DNA of 43,569 bases from Rhodoferax sp. OV413 (GTDB lineage: Bacteria; Pseudomonadota; Gammaproteobacteria; Pseudomonadales; Pseudohongiellaceae): positions 1-43,569 of the forward strand of contig CALQJO020000024.1 of NCBI GenBank assembly GCA_943330915.2, in the 5' to 3' direction. How positions within the stretch are numbered: position 1 is the stretch's first letter; every line of letters starts with the position of its first letter. This document shows, one piece after another, positions 33,433-43,425 of the stretch. The notes under the pieces are model-generated. The model saw only the letters and a list, made by a program, of their open reading frames with translations, was not told the origin of the DNA and ran no database searches. Both the position numbers and the translations under genes were made by a program.

Positions 33433-34620
33433 TCAATAAACCACGAGGAAATTGCCGTCCGGCTTCATCATGACTGCCACTGAACTGCGATCAGGGATGT
33501 CAGTATCGTCCATGGCGGGAAGATCAGCGGGTTTACCCTCTGCATCAAACAACGCCAGTCGCAAAGATCCGCCACTAAAAAAACCGCCGCCCTCGCCCCA
33601 GGCGATCAGCTGATAACCGTCAGCATTAAAGGCCATTGCCGGATGTTTTTCACGCGCTGATGACGCTTGCGCAGACACCCGTTGAGGAACTGAATTAGCC
33701 GACAGGTTCTGTTTGACCAGTTGATTCTCAGTTTCATACACCAGCCAGTAAGCACCGGACACTTCTCTGGCCATGTCATTGGTACTGACCGGGCAGGACG
33801 CTATCTCCCACTCACTGAGTGCATGCACTGGCTGATAAAACGACTGCACATCACCCTGAGCATTCTGATTAATGATCAGTTGCTGCATGTGCCGTCCGGT
33901 ATTGTTGACGGCCGAGCGATAGGCCACCAACAACTCGCCAGCCTGATTAAATTCCGCCGACAACGCGCAACAGGCACACGCACCTAATGCACTGTCAGCA
34001 ATCATCACTGGATCGCCAAAACTACCGCCATTATCCTGTGATTGCAGCATAAACACCGACCGCTGATCCTCGCGCATCAGATCACCGGACGCCCACACCA
34101 GCGCCACGCGGTTGTTGTAACTGGCGATGTCTGCATTGGCATCTATGCCGTCGAGGTAAGCGCCGCTGATCAATCGCGGTGTCTCAAAATTGCCTTTGTT
34201 AATATCTGACCGTGTGTACAAAAATCGCTCCGGTCTGTCCACAAACCAGACCACATGAATTCTGCCTTCACCACCGACGCTAAAGTTGGCGCGGTAAATT
34301 TGGTCTTTATAATTAAACGGTTCAGCGGAAACTCTGGCTGACGGCTGCCAGGCGCGCTTTCGATTGTCGTAACGGGTGTAATAAAGATGACCGAGGTAGG
34401 CGCCGCTGTCCGGAAATTCTGCCCGGAAATACAACAAATGAGTGTCGCCCCATTCATCAAGTACGATGCGGGGCTGAATCCCATTTTCGGGCACACGCTG
34501 TACTTCGATTGTCGGCAACAACTCTGGCTCTGTGCACGACACCAGCACTGTCAACATCAACACCATAAAGCCGCGACACACACGATGGAACAAATTGAGA
34601 AATTTTTGTGCCTTCAACAC
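33433..34620 (-). CDS. Sialidase/beta-propeller-like lipoprotein with CxCC motif
   Basis: A 395-residue lipoprotein (LMLTVLVSC, anchored near C29) with no assigned function. The body shows repeated segments ending in Trp/Tyr-rich strands (IHVVWFVDRPE, VALVWASGD, SQDNGGSFGDPV), as in BNR/sialidase-type beta-propellers. No sialidase catalytic arginines or aspartates can be assigned. A conserved-looking GACACCALS segment near residue 210 has three cysteines in a C-x-C-C pattern and could bind metal or form disulfides. The start is the GTG at 34620 or the TTG at 34617; AGGAG lies three and six bases upstream respectively, so the TTG is as good. It is transcribed after the MoxR-DUF58-TgpA operon but may be separate. 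Confidence 0.7.
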   Translation of the reverse strand: MLKAQKFLNLFHRVCRGFMVLMLTVLVSCTEPELLPTIEVQRVPENGIQPRIVLDEWGDTHLLYFRAEFPDSGAYLGHLYYTRYDNRKRAWQPSARVSAEPFNYKDQIYRANFSVGGEGRIHVVWFVDRPERFLYTRSDINKGNFETPRLISGAYLDGIDANADIASYNNRVALVWASGDLMREDQRSVFMLQSQDNGGSFGDPVMIADSALGACACCALSAEFNQAGELLVAYRSAVNNTGRHMQQLIINQNAQGDVQSFYQPVHALSEWEIASCPVSTNDMAREVSGAYWLVYETENQLVKQNLSANSVPQRVSAQASSAREKHPAMAFNADGYQLIAWGEGGGFFSGGSLRLALFDAEGKPADLPAMDDTDIPDRSSVAVMMKPDGNFLVVY

Positions 34621-34662
34621 TGACTCCTGCCATCAGGCCTTGTTGGTTAAAAAAAGCATACG

Positions 34663-36711
34663 CTATAAGCCAGATGCAGCCCGTACAATTTTATGTCTGG
34701 GAATCAACTGACGACGCAGCTGTTTCAGATGCTGCGACAACTGACCCAGTTCTTGTTTGACCCAAGCAGCCTTTGGATCAGGGCTTGCGTCATACATCAA
34801 TTGGTTGATCTCGCGCGCACAAAACTCCAGTGCCTCGCGATGCAAGGGGCTGCCTGCGGCCAGCCTGTGAAAATACGTCTGCGCCCCCTCGCCCGGCAAT
34901 CGTTCCAATGGGGTGCCGGCAAAAGAATTCATAAAATCCAGACAAACCTCAATGATGGGGTCACGACGACGCCGGCCTTTATGGACGCTGCCAAACACAA
35001 CCGCGCTGAGCATCAATACCACCAGCATCACCATGATGGCGGGCAACCACTGCATGCGCGCTGCCCCTACCCATTGCTGAAGAAACTCTAACTGCGTGGC
35101 TTCGTCATAGCTGATCACCCTGCGGCTCCACGCGTACTCAAGGGAGTCCAGCCGCAAGCGAATCGCTTGTAACAAGGGTCTGTCCAGCAGATTGGCAAAT
35201 GCAGAGTTCTGCAAAGTCTGTGCATTCTGCCGCAGCAACATCTGAGCACCCTGTTCAATGCGCTCAGGCGCTAACCAGGCAGTAGGATCCAGGCGCTGCC
35301 AGCCCTCACCTTCGAACCAGGCTTCAACCCAGGCATGCGCGTTGTATTGATATACCATCAGATAGTCATCAAAAGGATTGGCTTCAGCGCCTTGATAGCC
35401 CACGACCACCCGCGCCGGAATTCCGGCTGCCCGTAGCATAAATGCCAAGGCACCGGCATAGTGTTCACAAAATCCCTGACGACTGTCGAACAGGAATTCA
35501 TCAATGCCGTTAACACCCAACAGCGGCGGATTTAAGGTATAAAAATATTCTTCCGATAGAAAACGACTCAGCATCGCATTGGCAAGCTGCCTGTCGTCAG
35601 CGTATTGCTCTCGCATCTGCGATGCCAGTTCACGGGCGCGTGGATTGGTTTCTTCCGGCAATTGCAGCGACAAGGCACGTGCGCGCTGACCCAGCAACAG
35701 ATCAGTGGGCACCTGCGTGTACGAACTCACATCGTAACGCAGTCGTTGCACAACTGGCCGCGAGACATACAAGGTATTCTGGTTATCCAGAAATACGCCC
35801 GGCAGCGACACATGGGGCACACTGATGGCATACAACCAGTTTTGCTGACTCGGTTCCATGATAATGCTGTATTTAAGCGGATTCTGACTGCTGTCCGTCA
35901 GGTATTGTTGATCCCGACGCGGGCCAATCATTGCAGTGTTGCGAGACCAGGTGGTGCCGTCAAACTGCTCAAGTGCAAGGCCTCTCCAATAGAGCTGTTC
36001 CGGTGAGGGTACTTCATCAACAAATTCCACTCTGAATGCGATCTCTGTGGATCGGGCCAACTCACTGATTTCCCCCGGCCTCATCTGATCGCTGACACCC
36101 GTGCTGCTGACGTTGGACGGTTGTGGCACTCCCCACAAGGGCGAAATCCGCGGCACGGTAACAAACAGCACCAACATCAGCGGGAAAGCCTGCAACATGA
36201 TTACCCCCGCCATTCGCAGATTACGCAACTGTGCGACCCGACCCTCTGCAAAATCGGGCGCGCGGTTCAATGAGATCATTGACGACAGTATCAACAAGGC
36301 GATCAGCAGGTTATAAAGCCCCGACACAATTGATTGGGAGTAAATGAATCCTGCCATCAACAACAAAAACGCCAGGGTATTCACAATGTTGATATCACGC
36401 CGGTAGCGCATCTCCAACAATTTCAACAGGCATCCGCTGATCAACAGCATCACCATGCCCTCAATGCTCAGGCCCTCACCACCATATTGCAACAAGCTGG
36501 CGCTACCCACGGCCAGCAGCGCCCCAACCCTGACCGCGCGACCGGGATAATCGGCACGGCCTTTGTAGATAAGCCAGCGCCAGGTCAAACACACCAGTGC
36601 CAGCAATACTAACCAGATGGGCATGCGCGACAGATGGGGCAGAATCAGCAGTACCATCACTGACAGCACCCAGATCAGGCTGGTTCTTGGAATGGTAGCG
36701 TTTACGACCAT
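34663..36711 (-). CDS. tgpA: Transglutaminase-like membrane protein TgpA (DUF3488 + transglutaminase core)
   Basis: A 682-residue inner-membrane protein. About six transmembrane helices lie in the first 190 residues, followed by a large periplasmic transglutaminase/protease-like domain with the triad C415 (GFCEHYAGA), H459 (YNAHAWVEAW) and D475 (RLDPTAW). A further helix near 545 leads to a DUF4129-like tail. Pseudomonas TgpA with this layout is essential for viability, although its substrate is unknown. The start overlaps the DUF58 stop by ten bases. It is the third gene of the MoxR-DUF58-TgpA operon. Confidence 0.92.
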   Translation of the reverse strand: MVVNATIPRTSLIWVLSVMVLLILPHLSRMPIWLVLLALVCLTWRWLIYKGRADYPGRAVRVGALLAVGSASLLQYGGEGLSIEGMVMLLISGCLLKLLEMRYRRDINIVNTLAFLLLMAGFIYSQSIVSGLYNLLIALLILSSMISLNRAPDFAEGRVAQLRNLRMAGVIMLQAFPLMLVLFVTVPRISPLWGVPQPSNVSSTGVSDQMRPGEISELARSTEIAFRVEFVDEVPSPEQLYWRGLALEQFDGTTWSRNTAMIGPRRDQQYLTDSSQNPLKYSIIMEPSQQNWLYAISVPHVSLPGVFLDNQNTLYVSRPVVQRLRYDVSSYTQVPTDLLLGQRARALSLQLPEETNPRARELASQMREQYADDRQLANAMLSRFLSEEYFYTLNPPLLGVNGIDEFLFDSRQGFCEHYAGALAFMLRAAGIPARVVVGYQGAEANPFDDYLMVYQYNAHAWVEAWFEGEGWQRLDPTAWLAPERIEQGAQMLLRQNAQTLQNSAFANLLDRPLLQAIRLRLDSLEYAWSRRVISYDEATQLEFLQQWVGAARMQWLPAIMVMLVVLMLSAVVFGSVHKGRRRRDPIIEVCLDFMNSFAGTPLERLPGEGAQTYFHRLAAGSPLHREALEFCAREINQLMYDASPDPKAAWVKQELGQLSQHLKQLRRQLIPRHKIVRAASGL

Positions 36712-37706
36712 AGCGCCAACGCCTCCAGTAACGTGCGCCGATGCTCATCGCCCCGACCGGGCAAAAACTCCTGTCCGGGCAAACGTAATCCAAACTCGAT
36801 ATCGCGCGCTGATAACTGCACAACCTGATAACACAAACAAGACAAACGGTTTTCCAGCGCAAGACCAGAAAACTGCGCCCAATCCAGCATCAAACTGACA
36901 TCGCAGGGATCAACAAATTGCTTGGTCTTCAGACCTTGGCCGCGCGCCAGCACCTTCCAGGCAATCTGACGGTGAGAGTCACCGGGCTGATAGGGGCGCA
37001 GACCGTAAAAATCCTCAGTGCCGGGAACAAAGGCTAGATTGTCGGTACTGTTTCCTGCACCCGCCGATGAAGGCAGATCACACACCCGAGGTTGCGGATA
37101 CACCAGACAGTGCATATCCAGATCAGGGCGCGACCAGGCTTCCCACAGTCCCAGCGGGTAAACGGTTTTAACCCGTAACCGCGGTGCTTTGAAATGACCT
37201 CTCACAGAGGTCTTGATCGCCAGAAACACCTCGTCAGCGGCCGCGTGTGTGAGGTTGGCAAGTTGACCATGCTGTTTTATCTGAATTGCAGCGCCTGTTA
37301 CCGGCGCACTGACCTCAATAGCCTCGCGGATACGGTTGTCCTGGCGGCTGACCGATATCCTGAAGACTGCGTTTTCGCCGGCAAAACAGGCCTCAGCACG
37401 AGAAGCTTGCAGGCTGATACCCTGCAGATTCAGAAACGTATGAACCAAGGTCAGCAGAAACACACCGGTCATTAAAAATGACAAGGCAAACGCCAGACTC
37501 AAGGCGTAATTGATCGCCGCCACAAAGACCACCACTGAGCTGGCAACAAACAACCATCCCTGAGCGGTTGGCAGCATATAAATCGTGCGCCCGCCCAAGC
37601 TTACCTGCGATGCTGCGGGCGCGCGCCGGGCCAACCAGTTCAGATGCCAGCGATCCAGCGGCTGCTTTATTTGGCTGCGAAAACGTCGACGGTATTGAGT
37701 ATCCAC
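36702..37706 (-). CDS. DUF58 domain-containing membrane protein
   Basis: A 334-residue protein with two close transmembrane helices (about residues 50-95) followed by a soluble part. The DUF58 core is visible as PGTEDFYGLRPYQPGDSHRQ and IAWKVLARGQ. It is usually encoded between a MoxR ATPase and a transglutaminase, as here, and is thought to be a client or partner of MoxR in envelope stress or protein assembly. The GTG at 37706 lies inside the 3' end of the MoxR gene (40-base overlap), and no ATG is available before the membrane helices. The DUF58 stop overlaps the TgpA start. Confidence 0.88.
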   Translation of the reverse strand: MDTQYRRRFRSQIKQPLDRWHLNWLARRAPAASQVSLGGRTIYMLPTAQGWLFVASSVVVFVAAINYALSLAFALSFLMTGVFLLTLVHTFLNLQGISLQASRAEACFAGENAVFRISVSRQDNRIREAIEVSAPVTGAAIQIKQHGQLANLTHAAADEVFLAIKTSVRGHFKAPRLRVKTVYPLGLWEAWSRPDLDMHCLVYPQPRVCDLPSSAGAGNSTDNLAFVPGTEDFYGLRPYQPGDSHRQIAWKVLARGQGLKTKQFVDPCDVSLMLDWAQFSGLALENRLSCLCYQVVQLSARDIEFGLRLPGQEFLPGRGDEHRRTLLEALALWS

Positions 37707-38593
37707 TGACTTGCTGTCTCACCTGACTGACGATAGGTTGCACTGCGGGACTGTAAACGGTGCTCGGCAACGGATGGAAAAACCGCCTGCACATCTTCAG
37801 GAATCACATGATCGCGACCTGCCATCAGGGCAAACGTTTTAGCGGCGCGTATCAACGAAATGCCCCCTCGGGGGGACAGACCGGTCAAAAAACGCTCACT
37901 GTCACGGCTACAGGCAATCAAGAGCTGAACATAATAAAGCAGGTGCGAACTGCACTTGACGCGGGAGGCCTGGTCACGCCACTCGGAAAGCTGTTGCGTA
38001 TCAAAACACTGGCGGACATTCATCAAAGAAATGCGCTGCTCAGCGCGTTCCAGCAATAACCGCTCGGCGGCAGGATCGGGATAACCCAGGGTCAGGCGCA
38101 TCAGAAAACGGTCGGACTGCGACTCTGGGAGCGGATATGTGCCGGCAAGGCTGACCGGGTTCTGGGTTGCAATCACAAAAAACGGCGACGGCAGTGCCCG
38201 GGTTTGTCCTTCGATAGTGACCTGAGCCTCTTCCATGGCTTCAAGCAGTGCACTCTGTGTTTTTGGTGTGGCGCGATTGATTTCATCGGCCAGTAACAGC
38301 TGACAGAACACCGGACCCTCGTGGAACACAAAACTGCCTGTGCTGGTTTCATAAACTGACGCACCCAGGATATCTGCCGGCAGCAGATCACTGGTGAACT
38401 GCACACGCCTGAATTCCAGACCAAACACCTTGGCCAGTGACTGTGCCAGTGTGGTTTTACCCATCCCCGGCAAATCTTCAATTAACAGATGCCCCCCGGA
38501 CAGCAGGCAACACAGTGCCAGTCTGATCTGTTGATCCTTGCCTAAAACCACCGAACTGATTTCTGCTAACGCCTGATCGATCTGTGCCTGCAT
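37667..38593 (-). CDS. MoxR family AAA+ ATPase
   Basis: A 308-residue AAA+ ATPase. Walker A is PGMGKTT (42-48), Walker B is LLADEINRA near residue 100, and the sensor block IATQNPVSLAGTYPLPESQ followed by DRFL is typical of MoxR. These ATPases act as chaperone-like remodelling factors for neighbouring membrane or VWA/DUF58 proteins. It is the first gene of the operon with DUF58 and TgpA. The gap of about 240 bases upstream, shared with divergent sbcD, holds no gene and must contain both promoters; I could not pick them with confidence. Confidence 0.93.
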   Translation of the reverse strand: MQAQIDQALAEISSVVLGKDQQIRLALCCLLSGGHLLIEDLPGMGKTTLAQSLAKVFGLEFRRVQFTSDLLPADILGASVYETSTGSFVFHEGPVFCQLLLADEINRATPKTQSALLEAMEEAQVTIEGQTRALPSPFFVIATQNPVSLAGTYPLPESQSDRFLMRLTLGYPDPAAERLLLERAEQRISLMNVRQCFDTQQLSEWRDQASRVKCSSHLLYYVQLLIACSRDSERFLTGLSPRGGISLIRAAKTFALMAGRDHVIPEDVQAVFPSVAEHRLQSRSATYRQSGETASQWILNTVDVFAAK

Positions 38594-38836
38594 GCCATTA
38601 CTTCCCTTTCCGGAATGTCAGATAACCGCGATGGCACGGAGTGTATCCCGAATGGCGCAAATCAGGCTTTCATTTTTTTGCTTTACACTGTTCAGTCTAT
38701 TCATAAACATTCATCGCGAGGTTTCAGTGCGTGGAACGCGCCGCAAACTTCACCTGTTCGTCCACACTCGGTTATGTTCTGACCAGCAACGCACCGCAAG
38801 CTGCTATTATCCGGGTGACACGACAAGGACTATCCC

Positions 38837-40117
38837 ATGGCTCTGCGAATTCTTCACACCTCCGACTGGCACCTGGGCCGCGCCCTTTACGGCCAAAAGC
38901 GTTATGAGGAATTTGACGCGCTGCTGGACTGGATGATCAGCACATTGCAGCAACAACACGCAGATGTGCTGCTGATTGCCGGTGATGTGTTTGATACCGG
39001 CACCCCCAGCAACCGCGCCATGCAGCAATATTATCGGTTTCTGACCCGAGTCAGCGGTACCGGTTGCCGGCATGTGGTGGTTATTGGTGGCAATCATGAT
39101 TCACCTACCTTCCTGAATGCACCCCGTGAATTGCTCAAGGTATTAAACGTGCATGTGGTGGGCGCCAAGGCTGATGACGTGGCAGACGAAGTCATTGTGC
39201 TGCGAGATTCGAATCAACAAACGCAAGCGATTATTTGCGCCACCCCTTACCTGCGTGACCGTGATGTCCGCAGTGCCGAGGCTGGTGAATCCATCGAGGA
39301 TAAAGCGCAAAAACTATTGGAAGGCATACAGGCGCACTATGCTGCCGTTACTGCACAGGCGGAAGCGCTGCACGCTGCTTTGCCAGCTGACGAAGCCGCG
39401 CACGTGCCCATCATTGCCATGGGACACCTGTTTACGGCGGGCGGTCGCACCACAGACGGTGACGGCGTGCGCGACCTCTATGTGGGTTCGATTGCCCATG
39501 TGGGCGCGAGCATTTTCCCCCCTGCCTTGGATTATGTAGCACTGGGCCACTTGCATGTGCCACAAGCCGTCAGTGGCAACGAACATATTCGCTACTGTGG
39601 ATCACCCATCGCCATGGGCTTTGGAGAAGCGCTACAACAAAAATCCGTGTGCTTGATAGCGTTTAATCAGCGCAAACCCGAACTGACCCTGATTGATATT
39701 CCTTGTTTCCAGCGTCTGCGCCAGTTGCGCGGTGATCTGCAGCGCTTGCAGTCGGACCTCAAAGTGCTGGTGCAGGACAATGTCAGCACGTGGGTGGAAA
39801 TCATTTATACCGGCGATGAAATTGTTCCGGATCTGCGCGAACAACTTGAGCACTGCGTTATTGCTGACCATGTTATTGCTGAACATACAAACGCGCAGAG
39901 CCCGGTGACAATACTGCGCATTAAAAATCAACGCAGCAGTGCGCTACTGTCAAACAGCGACAGTGCACAACAAACGCTGGATGACCTGACGCCAAAAGAT
40001 GTATTTGAGAAATGCCTGGATGCCAATAATGTTGCCAGTGAGCAACGCCCTGCGCTGCAACTGGCCTGGCAGGAAATCCTGCAACAGTTGCACGAACACG
40101 ATACCAGGGCGGAGTGA
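38837..40117 (+). CDS. sbcD: Exonuclease subunit SbcD
   Basis: The Mre11-like nuclease of the SbcCD complex, which opens DNA hairpins and trims double-strand ends. It has 426 residues. The metallophosphoesterase motifs are LHTSDWHLGR, AGDVFDTG, GGNHDSP and, further on, MGHLFTAG and ALGHLHVPQ. The capping domain and the C-terminal SbcC-binding region follow. The ATG has AAGGA seven bases upstream. The sbcC start is three bases after its stop, the standard operon order. Confidence 0.95.
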   Translation: MALRILHTSDWHLGRALYGQKRYEEFDALLDWMISTLQQQHADVLLIAGDVFDTGTPSNRAMQQYYRFLTRVSGTGCRHVVVIGGNHDSPTFLNAPRELLKVLNVHVVGAKADDVADEVIVLRDSNQQTQAIICATPYLRDRDVRSAEAGESIEDKAQKLLEGIQAHYAAVTAQAEALHAALPADEAAHVPIIAMGHLFTAGGRTTDGDGVRDLYVGSIAHVGASIFPPALDYVALGHLHVPQAVSGNEHIRYCGSPIAMGFGEALQQKSVCLIAFNQRKPELTLIDIPCFQRLRQLRGDLQRLQSDLKVLVQDNVSTWVEIIYTGDEIVPDLREQLEHCVIADHVIAEHTNAQSPVTILRIKNQRSSALLSNSDSAQQTLDDLTPKDVFEKCLDANNVASEQRPALQLAWQEILQQLHEHDTRAE

Positions 40118-40120
40118 CCT

Positions 40121-43100
40121 ATGCGCATCCTTGGCATCCGCTTTAAAAACATCAACTCACTGGCCGGCGAATGGCAGGTGGATTTCACCCGACCTGAATA
40201 CACCGCTGACGGCATCTTTGCGATCACTGGCCCCACCGGTGCCGGTAAAACCACGTTGCTGGATGTGATCTGCCTGGCGTTGTATGGGCGCACACCGCGA
40301 CTCGATCGTGTCAACAAGTCCGGCAACGATGTCATGACGCGTCAGACTGGCGAGTGTTTTGCCGAAGTCACGTTTTCGACTCAAAAAGGCAGCTTCCGAT
40401 GTTATTGGTCACAACACCGTGCGCGCAAAAAAGCCGACGGCGATCTGCAGACACCCAGACACGAAATCAGTGACGCACATTCCGGCCAGATTATCGATAA
40501 CCAGATTCGTAGCGTTGAAAAACGTATCGAAGAAACCACCGGCATGGATTTTCAGCGCTTCACACAATCCATGATGCTGGCACAGGGTGGATTTGCAGCA
40601 TTTTTAAAAGCCTCAGCAGATGAGCGTGCACCGATTCTGGAACAAATCACCGGCACTGCCATTTACTCCGACATTTCTATCAAGGTGCATGAACGACACG
40701 CATTCGAGCGTACTCAGTTACAGTTGCTGCAAAGTGAGCTGAGTGGCTTGCAACTGCTGACCCCGGAACAGGAAACGGCCTTAAGAGCCGAAGAGCAAAT
40801 ACATTCACACGCACTACTCGCTGAAAAAGAACAGCTGGCCAAACTCAAAGAACACCTCGCTTGGCAAAGCCAGCGCCAGGATATACAGCAAAAGCTGCTG
40901 ACTCTGAAACAGCAACAGACAGATTGGCAGCAGCAACATAACGCCTTTGCTGAACAGCGCGAGCAATTGCACAAAGCCAATCGTGCGCTGGAATTGTCGG
41001 GCCACTACAGCGCACTGGCCGCCTTGCGCCAACAACAGCAGGCAGACCTGCAAAAGGATCTCAGCGCAGCGCACGTGGAGCCGGCTTTGCAGGAACAACG
41101 TCTCTCCTTACAGAGCCAGTACAACCATGCTGAGGCGGCACACCAGCAGTCTAACCAGAAACTGATACATATGCGTCCCGTGTTCAGACAAGTGCATATA
41201 CTGGACAGCAGTATCAGCCAGCAGCGCACTCAACTCGCCCGACTCAATGCCGATGTCAGCAAACTTGATGGCGATCTGCACACTGCACAGCAGCAAACAA
41301 ACGTGCTGCAAACTGCTGTTGATGAAGATTCACAAGCGTTGGCATTGCTGTTGGAAGCAGGTGAGTCCACTTACGATGACATACTGAAACGTCTGAGCGC
41401 CGACGTACAGCGCAGGCAAGCGCTATTCGACAAAAAGCAATCTGAGCTCGACGTATTAACTGAAGTCAAGTCGCCGCACCATTGGCGCGAAACACTCGAT
41501 CAGCTGTCTCAAACACTGGCCAAAACCGACGCGCTGTTGCAACGTTATCGCGAGCGCAACACGCTGCTTGAGAGCCTGCAGTCACAACAATACCAACGAA
41601 CTCTGGCAGAGACTGAGCTTGCAGAACTGACACAAAAACAACAGCAGCAACAGCAATTGTTTAGCGCCCGCGACGCGCTGGTGGCAGCCTTACAGAAAGA
41701 AGTGTCCTTGCTGCACACCATCAAAAATCTTGAGTCGCTGCGCGCACAGCTAGTGGATGGTCAGCCTTGCCAGCTGTGTGGTTCATTGCAGCATCCCTAT
41801 GCCAGCCATGCGCCCGATGCCGATGTTGAAGCATTAAACACGCAACTTCGTGAGGCGCTCAGCTTGCTGAATGAAAGTCGCGATCAACGGCAACACGCAA
41901 ACAATCGCACACTTCAACATCAGGAAAAAATCAAACACTTAGCCGGTCAGTGCCTGGCAACACGTGACACAATCAACGCGCTTGAACAGACGCTTTTAAC
42001 ACAAACCGAGGCGCTCGGGCTTGGCGCGGACGTGACGCTTGAGCAACATCGTGAAAGGCTGCTTGCAGAGCAAGACGCCATCAAGAAAACACTACAGCAC
42101 ATCGACTCTGCGCAGCAGGATTTAACTGTGCTGGACAAATCTGCACGCGCAGCCAAGGAAAGCGTTGTTGCCATCACGCAACGCATAACAACGCTTTCTC
42201 ACACTCAAACGCGACTGCATGACAATAAACAGCAACTGGAGAAAATCAGACAACAGAAAAATGCCACTCTGGCAGAGCGTGAACGTCAACAACAGTCACT
42301 TAATGATTTGATAAGTCAGCGTCAAGGACTGCTGGGCGACAACGATGCTGACCAGCATGAAGCACAACTTGAAGCAGAACTTGCCAGCGCAAACAGCACC
42401 CTGCAGACCTCATTCGCCCAGTTTCAACTGGCAGAAAAGCGTCTGGACGACAATCGTCAGCTTCGTTTGACGCTGGCACAACAACTCATTGAGCGTGCCC
42501 AAAAAATCAGCGCCGACGAAGCAGCATTCAATAGCCTGTTAAACAACAAATCGTTCAACAGCAAATCGTTCAAAAACGAGACGGATTATCTGGCCGCTGT
42601 GCTCCCCGATCAGGTGCGACAAGATTTACAGCAGCAGACGGATCAACTGGATCGGCAAGGCAGTGAACTACAAGCACTGATCAAGCAGTACACTCACGAA
42701 CTGGACAATCTCTTACAGGCAGCACTCACCGATCAAACCCACGATCAGCTGCTACACGCCATTGACGAGCAGGATAAACGGGTCAGTCAGTGGCAGGAAG
42801 CGCTGGGCGGCATCCGTCGGGACTTAAGCAACAATGAGTTGGCGCGCAGCAAACAACAACAGCAGGCAGAAAAAATAGACATCCAAAAAATTGAACTGGC
42901 GCGTTGGGCCGCCCTGCACGAATTAATCGGCTCGGCTGATGGCAAAAAATTCCGAAATTTTGCCCAAGGCCTGACCTTTGAAATGATGATCAATCACGCG
43001 AACCAACAGCTATCAAAAATGACAGACCGGTATCAGTTGATCCGTGATGCGGAGCAACCGCTGGATCTGAACGTGGTTGATCATTACCAGGCGGGCGAGA

Positions 43101-43414
43101 TCCGCTCCACTAAAAATCTGTCTGGTGGTGAAAGTTTTATTGTCAGCCTGGCACTTGCCTTGGGCCTGTCACGTATGGCTAGTCGCAATGTGCGTGTTGA
43201 CTCGCTGTTTCTGGATGAGGGGTTTGGCACACTGGATGAAGACGCGCTGGATACTGCGCTGGAAACCTTGGGTAGTCTGCAGCAGGAAGGCAAACTGATC
43301 GGGGTTATCTCCCATATGCCAGCCCTGAAGGAACGCATCAGCACACAGATCAGAGTGTCGCCCGGCACCGGTGGCCGCAGCACACTCAGCGGACCAGGAT
43401 GCAGCGCCCTTTAG
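40121..43414 (+). CDS. sbcC: Exonuclease subunit SbcC (Rad50-like ATPase)
   Basis: The SMC-like ATPase of SbcCD, in which two ATP-binding heads are joined by long coiled coils. It has 1097 residues. Walker A is GPTGAGKT (37-44). The zinc hook CxxC is C550-C553 (QPCQLCG), halfway along the coiled coil, where two molecules join. The ABC signature LSGGE is at 1000-1004, and Walker B SLFLDEGFGTLD follows. The arms are very rich in Gln, Leu and Ala, giving runs of CAG/CAA codons at the DNA level. The 3' end converges on a LysE-type gene with an 11-base gap. Confidence 0.95.
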   Translation: MRILGIRFKNINSLAGEWQVDFTRPEYTADGIFAITGPTGAGKTTLLDVICLALYGRTPRLDRVNKSGNDVMTRQTGECFAEVTFSTQKGSFRCYWSQHRARKKADGDLQTPRHEISDAHSGQIIDNQIRSVEKRIEETTGMDFQRFTQSMMLAQGGFAAFLKASADERAPILEQITGTAIYSDISIKVHERHAFERTQLQLLQSELSGLQLLTPEQETALRAEEQIHSHALLAEKEQLAKLKEHLAWQSQRQDIQQKLLTLKQQQTDWQQQHNAFAEQREQLHKANRALELSGHYSALAALRQQQQADLQKDLSAAHVEPALQEQRLSLQSQYNHAEAAHQQSNQKLIHMRPVFRQVHILDSSISQQRTQLARLNADVSKLDGDLHTAQQQTNVLQTAVDEDSQALALLLEAGESTYDDILKRLSADVQRRQALFDKKQSELDVLTEVKSPHHWRETLDQLSQTLAKTDALLQRYRERNTLLESLQSQQYQRTLAETELAELTQKQQQQQQLFSARDALVAALQKEVSLLHTIKNLESLRAQLVDGQPCQLCGSLQHPYASHAPDADVEALNTQLREALSLLNESRDQRQHANNRTLQHQEKIKHLAGQCLATRDTINALEQTLLTQTEALGLGADVTLEQHRERLLAEQDAIKKTLQHIDSAQQDLTVLDKSARAAKESVVAITQRITTLSHTQTRLHDNKQQLEKIRQQKNATLAERERQQQSLNDLISQRQGLLGDNDADQHEAQLEAELASANSTLQTSFAQFQLAEKRLDDNRQLRLTLAQQLIERAQKISADEAAFNSLLNNKSFNSKSFKNETDYLAAVLPDQVRQDLQQQTDQLDRQGSELQALIKQYTHELDNLLQAALTDQTHDQLLHAIDEQDKRVSQWQEALGGIRRDLSNNELARSKQQQQAEKIDIQKIELARWAALHELIGSADGKKFRNFAQGLTFEMMINHANQQLSKMTDRYQLIRDAEQPLDLNVVDHYQAGEIRSTKNLSGGESFIVSLALALGLSRMASRNVRVDSLFLDEGFGTLDEDALDTALETLGSLQQEGKLIGVISHMPALKERISTQIRVSPGTGGRSTLSGPGCSAL

Positions 43415-43425
43415 CAAGAGCGTTT

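Noticed and set aside
38592-38936. Plus-strand frame overlapping the sbcD start
   Set aside because: It overlaps sbcD out of frame, lacks a ribosome site and does not resemble a protein family.
40800-42700. CAG/CAA-rich stretches as DNA repeats
   Set aside because: They are glutamine and alanine/leucine codons of the SbcC coiled coil, with no fixed repeat unit.
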